Origin: JAISDD01 sp031553935
GTDB taxonomy: Bacteria; Bacillota; Syntrophomonadia; Syntrophomonadales; Syntrophomonadaceae
Length of the DNA: 64,000 nucleotides
Reading direction: 5' to 3'
NCBI GenBank assembly: GCA_031553935.1
Contig: JAVBKS010000013.1
Coordinates: 39,612 to 103,611 of the forward strand
A program made the position numbers and the translations under genes. A model generated the notes under the pieces. That model was not told the origin of the DNA, made no database searches, and saw only the letters and a list, made by a program, of their open reading frames with translations. Of this stretch, positions 1 to 8,458 are shown piece after piece (the stretch's first letter is position 1; each line of letters opens with the position of its first letter).

Positions 1-15
1 AATAATTCTAAGCAT
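1..15 (-). CDS. Start of a gene leaving the window, possibly ispH
   Basis: Directly after the plsC stop, an ATG at 13-15 opens a frame reading Met-Leu-Arg-Ile-Ile up to the window edge. Another ATG at 18-20 overlaps the plsC TGA. In clostridia the gene after cmk/plsC is often ispH (4-hydroxy-3-methylbut-2-enyl diphosphate reductase), whose N-terminus is commonly a short Ile-rich strand of this sort. Only five codons are visible, so the identity is inferred from gene order alone. Confidence 0.25.
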
Positions 16-16
16 T

Positions 17-625
17 TCATTTAATTCCTGCTTCAATATCAATGAGCTCTTGAATTTCATTTGCAATATGTTTGCTTAGTATATCAAGTGATTCGGAACT
101 AACCTTTCCACTGCGAATTATGTCATTATATATCGGGGTACCAATGCGAATTTTCAGACTCCTAAACCAGCCCATTGGAAGAATGCGGCTTGTACCAATG
201 CAGGCAATGGGAATGATGGGACTGTTTGATTTGATTGCAAGCAGAGCAGCTCCATTCTTGGGGCTGATTTCAGAATTAACCGCTTTTCTCTCACCTTCAG
301 GAAATATTCCTAAAACCTTGTCTTCTTTTAGAATCGTCAATGCTTTACGAATCGCACTGCGGTCAAATTTGTCTCTTTCTACAGGAAAAGCATTCAACAT
401 GGAAAACAATCCGGCGCTCCAGGAGTATTTGAACAAATTATGTTTGGCCATAAAGCAGATCGGTCTGGTGATCGAAAAGGCTAATAAAACCGGATCCCAA
501 TTGCTATTATGGTTGGCAACCAGAATTACATTACCATTATTGGGGATGTTTTCGGCTCCAATTATCTCTAGCCCTAATAATCTAAAGAGAAAATGACCAC
601 AAAAAGTAACCACCCTATAGAGCAC
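17..625 (-). CDS. plsC: 1-acyl-sn-glycerol-3-phosphate acyltransferase (PlsC family)
   Basis: Acylates lysophosphatidate to phosphatidate at the inner face of the membrane, the second acylation of phospholipid synthesis. The 202-residue protein has the acyltransferase HX4D motif (His39 to Asp44, within ANHNSNWD) and the FPEGER block at residues 108-113 that binds the glycerol phosphate. The length is normal for the short bacterial form, and an N-terminal hydrophobic stretch should anchor it. The start is GTG with AAGGAGGG five bases upstream. It overlaps the end of cmk by 11 bases, so the two are translationally coupled in an aroF-aroA-cmk-plsC operon. Confidence 0.9.
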   Translation of the reverse strand: MLYRVVTFCGHFLFRLLGLEIIGAENIPNNGNVILVANHNSNWDPVLLAFSITRPICFMAKHNLFKYSWSAGLFSMLNAFPVERDKFDRSAIRKALTILKEDKVLGIFPEGERKAVNSEISPKNGAALLAIKSNSPIIPIACIGTSRILPMGWFRSLKIRIGTPIYNDIIRSGKVSSESLDILSKHIANEIQELIDIEAGIK

Positions 626-1286
626 GACTTCCCTCCTTGATTATCCTAATCATTTTTTCTAAAACCTCTTCTTCTGAAAGATCACTTGTATCTATTACGA
701 TTGAATCATCAAGAATTTTCAGTGCTCCCACTGAACGCGTACTATCCCAATTATCCCTAACTGAAATCATTTCTTTCAGTGAAAGCAAGTCGACCTCATA
801 TCCTTTGGCAGTCATCTCTTGATAGCGCCTATTCGACCTGACATCAATCGAGGCGGTTAGAAAGAATTTGAAGTCGGCATGGGGAAGAACAAGTTCGCCT
901 ATATCGCGACCATCCATTATTATTGATCTATCAATGGAATAATCCTTTTGTTTTCTCACCATTATTTCTCGTACCCGGGGATGATAAGCAACTTTCGCTA
1001 CCAGATCATTAATAATCGGATCTCTGATTACTTCGGTAATATCAATACCGTCACAAAAAATTCGCTGTCCTGCCGGGTTTGTAATGAAACTAATCTCAGT
1101 ACTCTTTGCCAAGTCCGTTAAGCTATCTTCGTCTTCAACTGAAATCTTGCTATTATAAGCTTTCCAGGTTAATGCTCTGTACATGGCGCCGGTGTCTATA
1201 TATATTATATTTAACCTACTGGCCAACTCTTTCGAAACGGTACTTTTCCCAGCTCCAGCAGGTCCATCAATCGAGATTTGCATCAT
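615..1286 (-). CDS. cmk: Cytidylate kinase
   Basis: Phosphorylates CMP and dCMP to the diphosphates using ATP, for nucleotide recycling in the cytosol. The P-loop GPAGAGKST lies at the N-terminus, followed by the GAMYRALT segment typical of CMP kinases and MDGRDIG in the middle. About 223 residues is the usual length. I start it at the ATG at 1284-1286 because AAGGTGG lies five bases upstream; a GTG three codons earlier sits inside that ribosome binding site. It follows aroA and overlaps plsC, a common Firmicutes arrangement. Confidence 0.93.
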   Translation of the reverse strand: MMQISIDGPAGAGKSTVSKELASRLNIIYIDTGAMYRALTWKAYNSKISVEDEDSLTDLAKSTEISFITNPAGQRIFCDGIDITEVIRDPIINDLVAKVAYHPRVREIMVRKQKDYSIDRSIIMDGRDIGELVLPHADFKFFLTASIDVRSNRRYQEMTAKGYEVDLLSLKEMISVRDNWDSTRSVGALKILDDSIVIDTSDLSEEEVLEKMIRIIKEGSRAL

Positions 1287-1357
1287 TATGTCCACCTTAT
1301 GTCAAGTATATTGTAACATACAAGATTTGGTTTTGCAGAGTAATTCATTTCAAGGCA

Positions 1358-2644
1358 TCAATTCAACAATGCTTCTAAGCAACTCCAAAAATCCGGGAAA
1401 GATACCGCGGTTACTTCTGAAGCTTCAATCGTAGTGGTCCCCTCACATACTAAGCCCGCTATGGCTAGACTCATAGCAATTCGATGATCTTGATGGGAAT
1501 CTACGATATTGCCCACAAGTTTTGATTCATAATTATTGATAACCCAACCATCTTCTAGTTCTTCAATGCTAGCCCCTAACTTTGCCAATTCACTGCATAT
1601 TGCCTTGATACGGTCGCTTTCTTTCACACGCAGCTCCCCTGCGCCCCTTAAAACTGAAACTCCTTGCGCACAAGCCATCGCAACAGCAAGTATTGGTAAT
1701 TCATCAATTATTGCAGCAATCTCTGATCCCTGCAAGTTTATTCCTTGCAGAATAGAACTGTTAACCAAAATATCACCGACTAATTCGCCATTGTAAGACC
1801 TTAGGTTTTTGGTTTGAATTTTGGCACCCATTCTAGTAAGAACGCTAATTAAGCCTGAGCGCGTTGGGTTTAAGCCCACTTCTTCCAGCAAAACTTCCGA
1901 ATCCGGAATTATTGATGCCGCTACTATAAAAAAAGAAGCCGATGAAAAATCCGCAGGAACAAACAATTCTTGTCCTTTTATTATGACACCTGGTTCTAAT
2001 TTTATTTCTCGATCAGTACAAGTTATTTTCACCCCAAAAGATTCGAGCATGATTTCGCTATGATCTCTAGTTGCTGCCGATTCTTTTAGAATCGTAATAT
2101 CATCGGCAAACAGTCCTGATAATAGCAATGCAGATTTTACTTGAGCACTGGGAACTTGGATATCATAATCTAAGCGCTTTAATATTTGCCCGCTTATTGA
2201 TATAGGTGGGTATTTCCCATTTTCACGACCTAAGATATGGGCTCCTCGCGCTTGTAAGGGCGCTATTACACGTAACATTGGACGATGGTTTAATGAGGAA
2301 TCACCAGTTAATATTGAAAAGAAGTTTTGCGCGGCTAGCACCCCAGTGAGCAATCTCATAGTTGTACCCGAATTACCGCAATTCAAAACTCGCTTCGGTT
2401 CTATTAGTCCTTTCAAGCCAACTCCATTGACAGATACGCTGTCAGAATTAATCTCAAACTGAATGCCTAATTGCTGCAAACAATTCATTGTACTCATGGT
2501 GTCATCACAAATAAGCAGATTACTTATTTTGCTCTTGCCTTCAGCTATGGAGCTCATTATCAGGGCACGGTGGGAAATAGATTTATCAAAACCAACCCTA
2601 ATTTTCCCATTTAATGGCTTAGTACGTTTCTTGATTTGCTGCAT
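1358..2644 (-). CDS. aroA: 3-phosphoshikimate 1-carboxyvinyltransferase (EPSP synthase)
   Basis: Condenses shikimate-3-phosphate with phosphoenolpyruvate, the sixth step of the shikimate pathway. The 428-residue protein shows the N-terminal DKSISHRAL motif (Lys21), the signature LNCGNSGTTMR at residues 87-97, the DELPILAVAMA segment with the catalytic acid and the KESDRI motif near the C-terminus, in the family's order. The two-fold repeated inside-out barrel length is normal. ATG start with GGAG upstream. It lies 85 bases behind aroF and is probably transcribed from the same promoter. Confidence 0.95.
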   Translation of the reverse strand: MQQIKKRTKPLNGKIRVGFDKSISHRALIMSSIAEGKSKISNLLICDDTMSTMNCLQQLGIQFEINSDSVSVNGVGLKGLIEPKRVLNCGNSGTTMRLLTGVLAAQNFFSILTGDSSLNHRPMLRVIAPLQARGAHILGRENGKYPPISISGQILKRLDYDIQVPSAQVKSALLLSGLFADDITILKESAATRDHSEIMLESFGVKITCTDREIKLEPGVIIKGQELFVPADFSSASFFIVAASIIPDSEVLLEEVGLNPTRSGLISVLTRMGAKIQTKNLRSYNGELVGDILVNSSILQGINLQGSEIAAIIDELPILAVAMACAQGVSVLRGAGELRVKESDRIKAICSELAKLGASIEELEDGWVINNYESKLVGNIVDSHQDHRIAMSLAIAGLVCEGTTTIEASEVTAVSFPDFWSCLEALLN

Positions 2645-2729
2645 TAATTTCTCCGTTATTTGCGCTTGCTTAGAGTTGTTAACAGTAGCTTTATTTCATC
2701 AGGGAAGGTAAGCAGGTGAAAGAATGGGA

Positions 2730-3560
2730 CTAAATAATCTTATTTTCAATTTCTGCTAATGCACTCAATTGATTATATAGATTATTAAAACTTTTCCAAG
2801 TCAAGGATTGCTGACCATCTGATAAAGCTTTCGGGGGATCATTATGAACCTCGACCATAACGCCATCCGCTCCGGCTACCAGAGCCGCTTTCGAAACTGG
2901 GATTACCATTTGCCAATCTCCAGTAGCATGGCTGGGGTCAACAATGATCGGTAAATGGGTCAGTGTTTTTAAAAGCGGCACCGCCCCAATATCCACAGTA
3001 TTTCGCAGCGAATTATCAAAAGTCCTTATTCCGCGCTCGCACAGAATAATCTTGGTATTTCCACCACTCATCAAATACTCAGCAGCTAGAAGCCATTCTT
3101 CAATGGTTGCCGAGAGGCCTCTTTTCAAGAGCACGGGTTTCCTGATTTTCCCCAATTCATCCAGCAGAGTGTAGTTCTGCATATTTCGACTTCCAATTTG
3201 AAGTATATCAACATTACTATATAAAAAATCCAAGTCCCGAACATCCATAATTTCTGTGACTATAGGCAGTCCCGTTATTAATCGGGCTTCTTTCATTATA
3301 TCTAAGCCGTCTTTGCCTAAGCCCCGAAAGGAATAAGGAGAGGTACGAGGTTTAAAAATCCCGCCTCTTAAGATATGAACACCACATTCTTTCAAAAATA
3401 CTGCAGTCTCAATATAATCATCCCTGTTCTCAACAGCACATGGTCCAGCAATTATTGTACAATAACCCTGTCCAATCATGATTGATTTGTCAGCGGTTAT
3501 CAAGTTAATCACAGTATCTTCATTTTTGCTATCTCTAGAAACCAATGAATAAGGTTTCAT
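2730..3560 (-). CDS. aroF: 3-deoxy-7-phosphoheptulonate synthase (DAHP synthase, type I-beta)
   Basis: Joins erythrose-4-phosphate and phosphoenolpyruvate to open the shikimate pathway. At 276 residues it is essentially the catalytic barrel: GPCAVENRDDY for phosphate binding, KRGLS in the middle and VDPSHATG near the C-terminus are all visible. It has no fused chorismate mutase domain; a separate AroH-type mutase is encoded at 4572-4937. ATG start with TAGGAG upstream. It is the first gene of the aroF-aroA-cmk-plsC group and has a good promoter just upstream. Confidence 0.94.
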   Translation of the reverse strand: MKPYSLVSRDSKNEDTVINLITADKSIMIGQGYCTIIAGPCAVENRDDYIETAVFLKECGVHILRGGIFKPRTSPYSFRGLGKDGLDIMKEARLITGLPIVTEIMDVRDLDFLYSNVDILQIGSRNMQNYTLLDELGKIRKPVLLKRGLSATIEEWLLAAEYLMSGGNTKIILCERGIRTFDNSLRNTVDIGAVPLLKTLTHLPIIVDPSHATGDWQMVIPVSKAALVAGADGVMVEVHNDPPKALSDGQQSLTWKSFNNLYNQLSALAEIENKII

Positions 3561-3612
3561 TTTTTTATTCTCCTACCTTGAGGTCATATTGCTTTATAAT
3601 AATAATTATAAT

Positions 3613-3641
3613 ATTATATGACATAATTTTAGGGAAAACAA
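3613..3641 (-). promoter_or_regulatory. SigA-type promoter of the aroF operon
   Basis: Reading the minus strand, TTGTTT (3636-3641) and TATAAT (3613-3618) are separated by exactly 17 bases and lie about 55 bases ahead of aroF. The -10 is consensus and the -35 matches at its first three positions. No terminator or riboswitch is seen between promoter and gene. Confidence 0.6.
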
Positions 3642-3671
3642 TTGCATGTTACCGCCTTTTAATTGCCAATT

Positions 3672-3690
3672 AATGAATCAGAAATTCATT
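3672..3690. repeat. 19-base inverted repeat between aroF and the divergent hydrolase
   Basis: AATGAAT-CAGAA-ATTCATT is a 7+7 inverted repeat with a 5-base centre in the divergent intergenic region, 25 bases ahead of the hydrolase gene. It could be an operator or a small hairpin in that gene's leader. No regulator is known for it. Confidence 0.4.
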
Positions 3691-3715
3691 TTCTTCATAA
3701 TCAATATTTTGGGGA

Positions 3716-4558
3716 GTGATAATAATTACGAATTCAAAAATTAAAATTGGAATCTGTCAGCTTTTGACTGATCACGATAAGCAAGCAAATTTAAGAAAAG
3801 TTGAAACGATGGTTAGCTCCCTCTGTTCTGTCGGAGCAGATTTGATAGTTTTACCTGAGTTTTTTAACTGTATTTATGAAGCTAAGTATTTCAGAGAAAA
3901 TGCCGAGTCATTCCCCGGTCAAACCACTGATTTTATTTCTCGCCTAGCTGCAGAAAAACAGGTGTGCATTGTTGCGGGCTCAATTCCAGAATCGGATTCT
4001 AATCTAATTTTCAATACCTGCTATGTATTTGATGATCAGGGGGGAAAAATCGCAAAGTATCGAAAAATACATCTTTTTGATATCAATATTCCTAATCAGA
4101 TAACTTTTATGGAGTCGAATACTATTAGCCCCGGGGCTGCTTTGACTACCTTTACTTATCGCGGAATAACATTTGGCATTTCAATTTGTTATGATATTCG
4201 TTTTCCCGAATTATATCGTTTATATGCTTCTTTGGGGGTTGAAGTACTAATAGTCCCGGCAGCGTTTTCTGCAGCAACCGGGAAAAAGCACTGGTCGCTC
4301 TTATTCAGGTCCCGAGCTATAGACAATCAGTTTTTTGTTATTGCTGCCTCTCCGGCAAATAACCTGAAGGAAAGCTATCATATTTGGGGTCATTCAATGG
4401 CAGTAGATCCCTGGGGAGAGATATTATGTGAGGCCGATGAAAATGAACAGACTCTGTTAGTTGACTTAGACCTTAGCATAATTGAAAAAGTTCGAAGAGA
4501 GTCACCTTTTCTCCAGCACAGAAGAGATGACTTGTATAGCACGAAATGGAGAAAATGA
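3716..4558 (+). CDS. Carbon-nitrogen hydrolase (nitrilase superfamily, omega-amidase-like)
   Basis: A cytosolic amidase of the nitrilase fold. The Glu-Lys-Cys triad is visible: Glu48 in LPEFFN, Lys117 in KYRKIHLFD and Cys158 in SICYDIRFPELY. The last two motifs are those of omega-amidase/deaminated-glutathione amidase types, so the substrate is probably a short omega-amidic acid, but this is family inference. The start is uncertain. The GTG at 3716 lies at the end of the ribosome binding site GGGGAG, while ATA at 3722 and ATT at 3725 sit five and eight bases after it; the ATT would give M-TNSKIKIGIC. It is transcribed away from aroF and converges on aroH. Confidence 0.87.
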   Translation: MIIITNSKIKIGICQLLTDHDKQANLRKVETMVSSLCSVGADLIVLPEFFNCIYEAKYFRENAESFPGQTTDFISRLAAEKQVCIVAGSIPESDSNLIFNTCYVFDDQGGKIAKYRKIHLFDINIPNQITFMESNTISPGAALTTFTYRGITFGISICYDIRFPELYRLYASLGVEVLIVPAAFSAATGKKHWSLLFRSRAIDNQFFVIAASPANNLKESYHIWGHSMAVDPWGEILCEADENEQTLLVDLDLSIIEKVRRESPFLQHRRDDLYSTKWRK

Positions 4559-4571
4559 AAAAAAGAATAAA

Positions 4572-4937
4572 CTAAAGCGCAGATAAATCGGGCCTTAAAA
4601 TACGAGCTTCACGCAAATATATGTGTTTTATTTCATCCTGCGCCTTAGCCGTATTAACATGTAGAAGCACGCGAATACATTTATTTAAGCTCTGGAAAAT
4701 ATCTAACTCCTGTAAACACATTAAAGGCACACAAACCCACCCCATACGGCGCGCAGCTTCGGCCGGAAATGCTGAATTCAGATCGCTGGTCACCGAAAAA
4801 AATGCACTGGCAATATGATCAATCGCAACATCATTCTCTTTAAGGAGCGATTCCAGTAGTTCTTCTGTTGCATTTAGGATCTCATCACGATCATTGCATT
4901 TAACCGTAGTAGCTCCTCTAATACCTCTTATGTACAT
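4572..4937 (-). CDS. aroH: Chorismate mutase (AroH type)
   Basis: Converts chorismate to prephenate for Phe and Tyr synthesis. The 121-residue sequence begins YIRGIRGATT with the active-site Arg, and continues with ATEELLESLL and FSVTSDLNSAFPAEAARRMGW, the hallmarks of the trimeric Bacillus AroH family rather than the helical AroQ type. ATG start with AGGGAG upstream. It lies 20 bases after the HutP-like gene, with which it is probably co-transcribed. With the monofunctional DAHP synthase nearby, the two activities that are fused in some Bacilli are separate here. Confidence 0.93.
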   Translation of the reverse strand: MYIRGIRGATTVKCNDRDEILNATEELLESLLKENDVAIDHIASAFFSVTSDLNSAFPAEAARRMGWVCVPLMCLQELDIFQSLNKCIRVLLHVNTAKAQDEIKHIYLREARILRPDLSAL

Positions 4938-4957
4938 ACAAAGATCTCCCTAGAATA

Positions 4958-5374
4958 TTAGGATACAGCCCGGTGTCCCAATCCAATAGCAACCTCGTCT
5001 AAATGAAGCAAACCGATTCCTACAAATATTGCTACACTGATGTGGTCATTGAATCTTGCAATTCCAATCTTACCGCCGACATTAAGGCCCAGCGCCTTAG
5101 GCATTATCTGAGTAATAGCCTCGCGGGTAGCCCCGGCTATCGCTCCCTCTTCCGAATGAACAGGCTTGATGAGGTGTTCTCTCTTGGATGCCACGATCGA
5201 TCGTTCGATTAATTTGCCGATAGATGAAATGAATTCCCCGCCATAATCAACCGCAACTGCTTTGATATTATGATTATCCATGAGAAACGCTTTTAGTTGA
5301 GCTTCCTCTTGTCTGCTAAAACTCATTGCCATTTTGATAGCTGATGCTGCAACTAATCTACTCCCTATTTCCAT
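4958..5374 (-). CDS. HutP-like RNA-binding antiterminator family protein
   Basis: A 138-residue protein matching the clostridial HutP-family group, with HSEEGAIAGATREAI in the middle and the C-terminal block FVGIGLLHLDEVAIGLGHRAV. Bacillus HutP binds L-histidine and a divalent metal and then antiterminates the hut operon by binding UAG repeats. No hut gene is present here; the neighbours are aroH and an unknown membrane protein. By my eye alignment the two Bacillus metal-ligand histidines of the central helix are glycines here, so the ligand may differ. ATG start with GGGGGTG upstream. Confidence 0.75.
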   Translation of the reverse strand: MEIGSRLVAASAIKMAMSFSRQEEAQLKAFLMDNHNIKAVAVDYGGEFISSIGKLIERSIVASKREHLIKPVHSEEGAIAGATREAITQIMPKALGLNVGGKIGIARFNDHISVAIFVGIGLLHLDEVAIGLGHRAVS

Positions 5375-5398
5375 TTATTCACCCCCATACCATTATGG

Positions 5399-5899
5399 CT
5401 ATTTTACTAATATTTTCCCAATCATAGCAGTGCTCTGATTAGTTTTAAATACCTTGTTTTTTTCAGGAAAGGCCAAATTAGGCGACCCGCCAATTATTGT
5501 AAATTCAATTGGGAAATTATAAGCAGCAGCATTAATCTCGATTACATCTCCTGCAATAACTTCTAGTTTAACTTCCTTATCGTTAAAAGCAGTCTTTTTA
5601 TCTCCATTTACTAGAATCCACGCATTAGGCAGCGATGCAAATTTTTCGACCTTAATAATAACACTTGCCTTTGCAGGCGCAAGTTTCTCAATCTCACTTG
5701 ATTCCATGGCTGTTTCCACTTCGCTGCGATCTGCAATAGCCGGCATAGTGAAACTTTGACCTTCAAGCCGTTCTCCCCAACTCAAAAAGAAACGATAAGT
5801 ATCATTGCGCATCAGGCTTTGGACAAAAACCAACATGATTATTCCAATAATGACAGACCTTACAATGTATTTTTCAATAATCAAAATATATTTTTTCAA
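5399..5899 (-). CDS. Membrane-anchored protein of unknown function
   Basis: I do not recognise this 166-residue protein. One hydrophobic helix at about residues 12-30 (YIVRSVIIGIIMLVFVQSLM) would anchor it with most of the chain outside. The exposed part has a mixed middle and a C-terminal beta-rich half that includes VEKFASLPNAWILVNGDKK, which could be a small sandwich domain. TTG start with AAAGGAG eight bases upstream. It lies between larB and the HutP-like gene on the same strand with short gaps, so it may be in one operon with either. Confidence 0.7.
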   Translation of the reverse strand: MKKYILIIEKYIVRSVIIGIIMLVFVQSLMRNDTYRFFLSWGERLEGQSFTMPAIADRSEVETAMESSEIEKLAPAKASVIIKVEKFASLPNAWILVNGDKKTAFNDKEVKLEVIAGDVIEINAAAYNFPIEFTIIGGSPNLAFPEKNKVFKTNQSTAMIGKILVK

Positions 5900-5958
5900 A
5901 AAATCAACTCCTTTGGGCTATAATTCTATGTTATGCCCTCAGGATTGAATTTATCCAT

Positions 5959-6702
5959 TCATCGTCTTAATATTGCATGAGCCAAAGCGGCAGCTCCATA
6001 ACCATTATCAATGTTAACTACTCCAACCCCGCTAGCGCATGAGTTTAGCATGGTTAGAAGTGCAGCTATCCCACCGAAACTTGCACCATACCCTATACTG
6101 GTAGGAATCGCTATCACCGGTTTAGAGGTTAAACCACCAATAACACTGGCTAATGCTCCTTCCATACCTGCAACAACTATTACTACTTGAACTTCTTCTA
6201 AGCGCGGAATAACGTCAATTATGCGATGTAACCCAGCAACACCCACATCATAGACTGTTTCTACATTCGCACCCATAGTTTTTAGACAGGCTGCCGCTTC
6301 TTCTGCAACTGGCAAGTCGGCTGTCCCGGCAGATACTATCAAAGCCGAACCTATTTTCTCAGAAGCAAAACGATTGAGAAAAACCACGCGTCCGATTTCA
6401 TTATACTCAGCATCAGGAATAATAGCGCTTATATCCTGATAATTCTCAAGTGTTGCCCTTGTAGCCAAAACATTATCGTAATTTTGTGATAATTCGCAGA
6501 AGATTTCCATCACTTGAGATCTGGTTTTTCCTTGACAAAAAATAACTTCCGGGAATCCTTCCCGCAGCGAACGATGCTGATCTAGGCAAGCATATCCTAG
6601 TTCCATGCTGGGAAAATTAACAAATTCACTTAACGCCATCTTCGGATCGATTTTGCCGCTGGCAACGTTTTCTAAAATATTAAGAATTTTTGACTTTTCC
6701 AT
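5959..6702 (-). CDS. larB: Nickel pincer cofactor biosynthesis protein LarB
   Basis: LarB carboxylates and hydrolyses nicotinic acid adenine dinucleotide to start the nickel-pincer cofactor of lactate racemase-type enzymes. The 247-residue protein has the LarB N-terminal helix region, the FCQGKT segment and a C-terminal AIR-carboxylase-like Rossmann domain (SAGTADLPVAEEAA, VVVAGMEGALASVIGGL, PTSIGYGASFGG). ATG start with GAGGG upstream. It lies 13 bases after larE. The third gene, larC, and a LarA enzyme are not in the window. Confidence 0.92.
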   Translation of the reverse strand: MEKSKILNILENVASGKIDPKMALSEFVNFPSMELGYACLDQHRSLREGFPEVIFCQGKTRSQVMEIFCELSQNYDNVLATRATLENYQDISAIIPDAEYNEIGRVVFLNRFASEKIGSALIVSAGTADLPVAEEAAACLKTMGANVETVYDVGVAGLHRIIDVIPRLEEVQVVIVVAGMEGALASVIGGLTSKPVIAIPTSIGYGASFGGIAALLTMLNSCASGVGVVNIDNGYGAAALAHAILRR

Positions 6703-6715
6703 GACAAGTTACCCT

Positions 6716-7504
6716 CTATTTGTTATAAAACGAATGGGAGCTTAATCCCCTATTAAAACCAGTATCTAAAATGATTGCATTAATCTTAACATAAAATTTC
6801 CGAAACAAAGCATCATCTTCCTCAAAGATTTCCAATGTAATTAGCTCATTATCCCAGCGTAAGCGAACAAGTTTAAACCCAAGCTTTTTGATTGCCGCTT
6901 CTGCCAATTCTATCATCTTAAGTAAGTTAATATTGATTCTATTTCCAGTCTTTATCCTGGTTGCCAAACATGACTCGGTAACTAAATCTGCCCACGGCAA
7001 GTTTTCATGTTTGCTAAGAAGAGCAATTTCTTCTTTGTGAAAACCCGCATATATGTAAGGGCTGATTACTCCAGCTTCCTTGGAGGCTTGCATCCCTGGG
7101 CGATCATCACATAAGTCATCCATTTGAGTTCCATCAAAAATGGGACGACAATAAAAATGCTTATTGTCTCTTATCAGCTTAATTCTATCCCGCTTACAAT
7201 AGTAACAACGCAAGCTATCGTTTTTGGTAAATTCTTCTGATTTAAGATCGTATGAAGGTAATAATAGCGGGTCTTTACCTATAAACTCTGACCACCGCAA
7301 AGCATTACTCAACTCACTTTCGGGCATACAATCTGTAACGAATAGCACGGCATCAAACTGCTTAGCAGTGTATACTTGCATGCAAACCCAGAACAAAAAA
7401 GTACTATCCAAGCCGCCGGAATAGGTAAGTATGGGATTATTAATTTGGGCTAGGTAATTCTTTAATCTACAAAGTTTGTTATAAGCTTGTTCAATATTAA
7501 TCAT
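6716..7504 (-). CDS. larE: ATP-dependent sulfur transferase LarE
   Basis: LarE adenylates the biscarboxylated nicotinate precursor and inserts sulfur, so that a dithiolate can bind nickel. Visible are the PP-loop YSGGLDST, the LRCYYCK segment, DGTQMDDLCDDRPG and the SCLATR motif whose Cys is the sacrificial or cluster-bound residue. About 262 residues is normal. I use the ATG at 7504, which GGGTAGAG precedes; an ATG four codons earlier overlaps that site. It forms a two-gene unit with larB. Confidence 0.9.
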   Translation of the reverse strand: MINIEQAYNKLCRLKNYLAQINNPILTYSGGLDSTFLFWVCMQVYTAKQFDAVLFVTDCMPESELSNALRWSEFIGKDPLLLPSYDLKSEEFTKNDSLRCYYCKRDRIKLIRDNKHFYCRPIFDGTQMDDLCDDRPGMQASKEAGVISPYIYAGFHKEEIALLSKHENLPWADLVTESCLATRIKTGNRININLLKMIELAEAAIKKLGFKLVRLRWDNELITLEIFEEDDALFRKFYVKINAIILDTGFNRGLSSHSFYNK

Positions 7505-7561
7505 GACTCTACCCATTATTGTGCTTATGGCATTATTACAGTAAATATCAACTGATAGTTA

Positions 7562-7590
7562 TTGTAACATAATTGCATTTCAGTTATACT
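7562..7590 (+). promoter_or_regulatory. SigA-type promoter of the C_GCAxxG_C_C gene
   Basis: TTGTAA (7562-7567), 17 bases, then TATACT (7585-7590), about 80 bases ahead of the downstream start. The spacing is ideal, with four of six -35 and five of six -10 matches. Confidence 0.6.
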
Positions 7591-7668
7591 GATAGCAAAT
7601 TTTTTACTCCCAATGCTCTAAATACTTTGTCTAAATCAGCGAATTTTTTTAGAAAAGAGGCCTTGTAA

Positions 7669-8211
7669 ATGCAAAATGAGAATAGTTTACAAAATACAAC
7701 CGAAGTAAGAGAAAATGTAAAACAATATGCTAAAGAAAATTTTCGATCGGGATTAAACTGTGCTGAATCAGTTTTTTTAGCTTTGCAAAAAGCTGGACTT
7801 ATTAAACTACCGGCTGAGACTGTAGCCTTAACTACAGGTTTCGGTGGGGGTATGGGGCTTACCGGCGGAGTATGCGGAGCCTTAGTTGCTGCAATCATGG
7901 GAATCGGCTCCGTCCATGGGCGCAGTAATCCGGCAGAAGGCACTATGGATGAGATTGTGGATAAACTATATGGCAATCCTGGACTTTATCGCTTCTTTAA
8001 CCAGATACCAAATAAATTTGTTGAAATCTACGGCAGTACACAATGTTCCGAACTAAATAAAGAATTTGAAAAATGGACTGATAAAAATCGAATGCGCAAT
8101 TGCATGAACATAGTCGTTGAAACCTCCGGAATGGCAGTCGATTATATTTTTCAAGGCGATGAAGGCTTTGTAAAACCCTTTGGTCCGAATGTTGCCGGAA
8201 AGAACAACTAG
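7669..8211 (+). CDS. C_GCAxxG_C_C family redox-type protein
   Basis: A 180-residue member of the family named after its cysteine pattern. Cys31 (GLNCAESV), Cys69 (GGVCGALVAAIMGIG), Cys126 and Cys145 fit the pattern, with the glycine-rich TTGFGGGMGLTGG ahead of Cys69. The family occurs in anaerobes and is thought to be redox active, but no member here has a proven reaction. No signal peptide, so probably cytosolic. ATG start with GAGG eight bases upstream. It has its own promoter and is divergent from larE-larB, which may be coincidental. Confidence 0.85.
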   Translation: MQNENSLQNTTEVRENVKQYAKENFRSGLNCAESVFLALQKAGLIKLPAETVALTTGFGGGMGLTGGVCGALVAAIMGIGSVHGRSNPAEGTMDEIVDKLYGNPGLYRFFNQIPNKFVEIYGSTQCSELNKEFEKWTDKNRMRNCMNIVVETSGMAVDYIFQGDEGFVKPFGPNVAGKNN

Positions 8212-8252
8212 CAATGATTATTTAAAACCGATACCTTCTATAATAATTTTTC

Positions 8253-8352
8253 GGGCAAGGTTACCTTTATCATGGCATCACGGTTTATTGGGACCTTGCC
8301 CATACTGCTGATTCGTGAGTCAAAGGATTCGAATCCTTAGTTATGGCAGTAT
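8253..8352 (+). ncRNA. Structured leader RNA candidate upstream of the DUF2834 gene
   Basis: Two stacked structures are visible. GGGCAAGGT (8253-8261) pairs with ACCTTGCCC (8293-8301). Immediately after it, ATACTGC (8302-8308) pairs with GCAGTAT (8346-8352) and encloses a small hairpin plus the perfect palindrome AAGGATTCGAATCCTT, giving a three-way junction. No T-run follows, so it is not a simple terminator. It lies between two plus-strand genes and may be a cis-regulatory leader. I match it to no known riboswitch. Confidence 0.4.
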
Positions 8353-8458
8353 AGTCATATTTTGGATATGGTTGCAAGAGCCGATGCTTCATAAATCAAT
8401 ATAAATACTTGCCAGTTTGTGGTATATTAATACACAATCCAAAATAATCGTATTAGGA

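Noticed and set aside
8302..8352. Hammerhead ribozyme in the three-way junction upstream of DUF2834
   Set aside because: The core reads CTGATTC rather than CTGANGA, and the GAAA segment is missing, so the catalytic core is absent.
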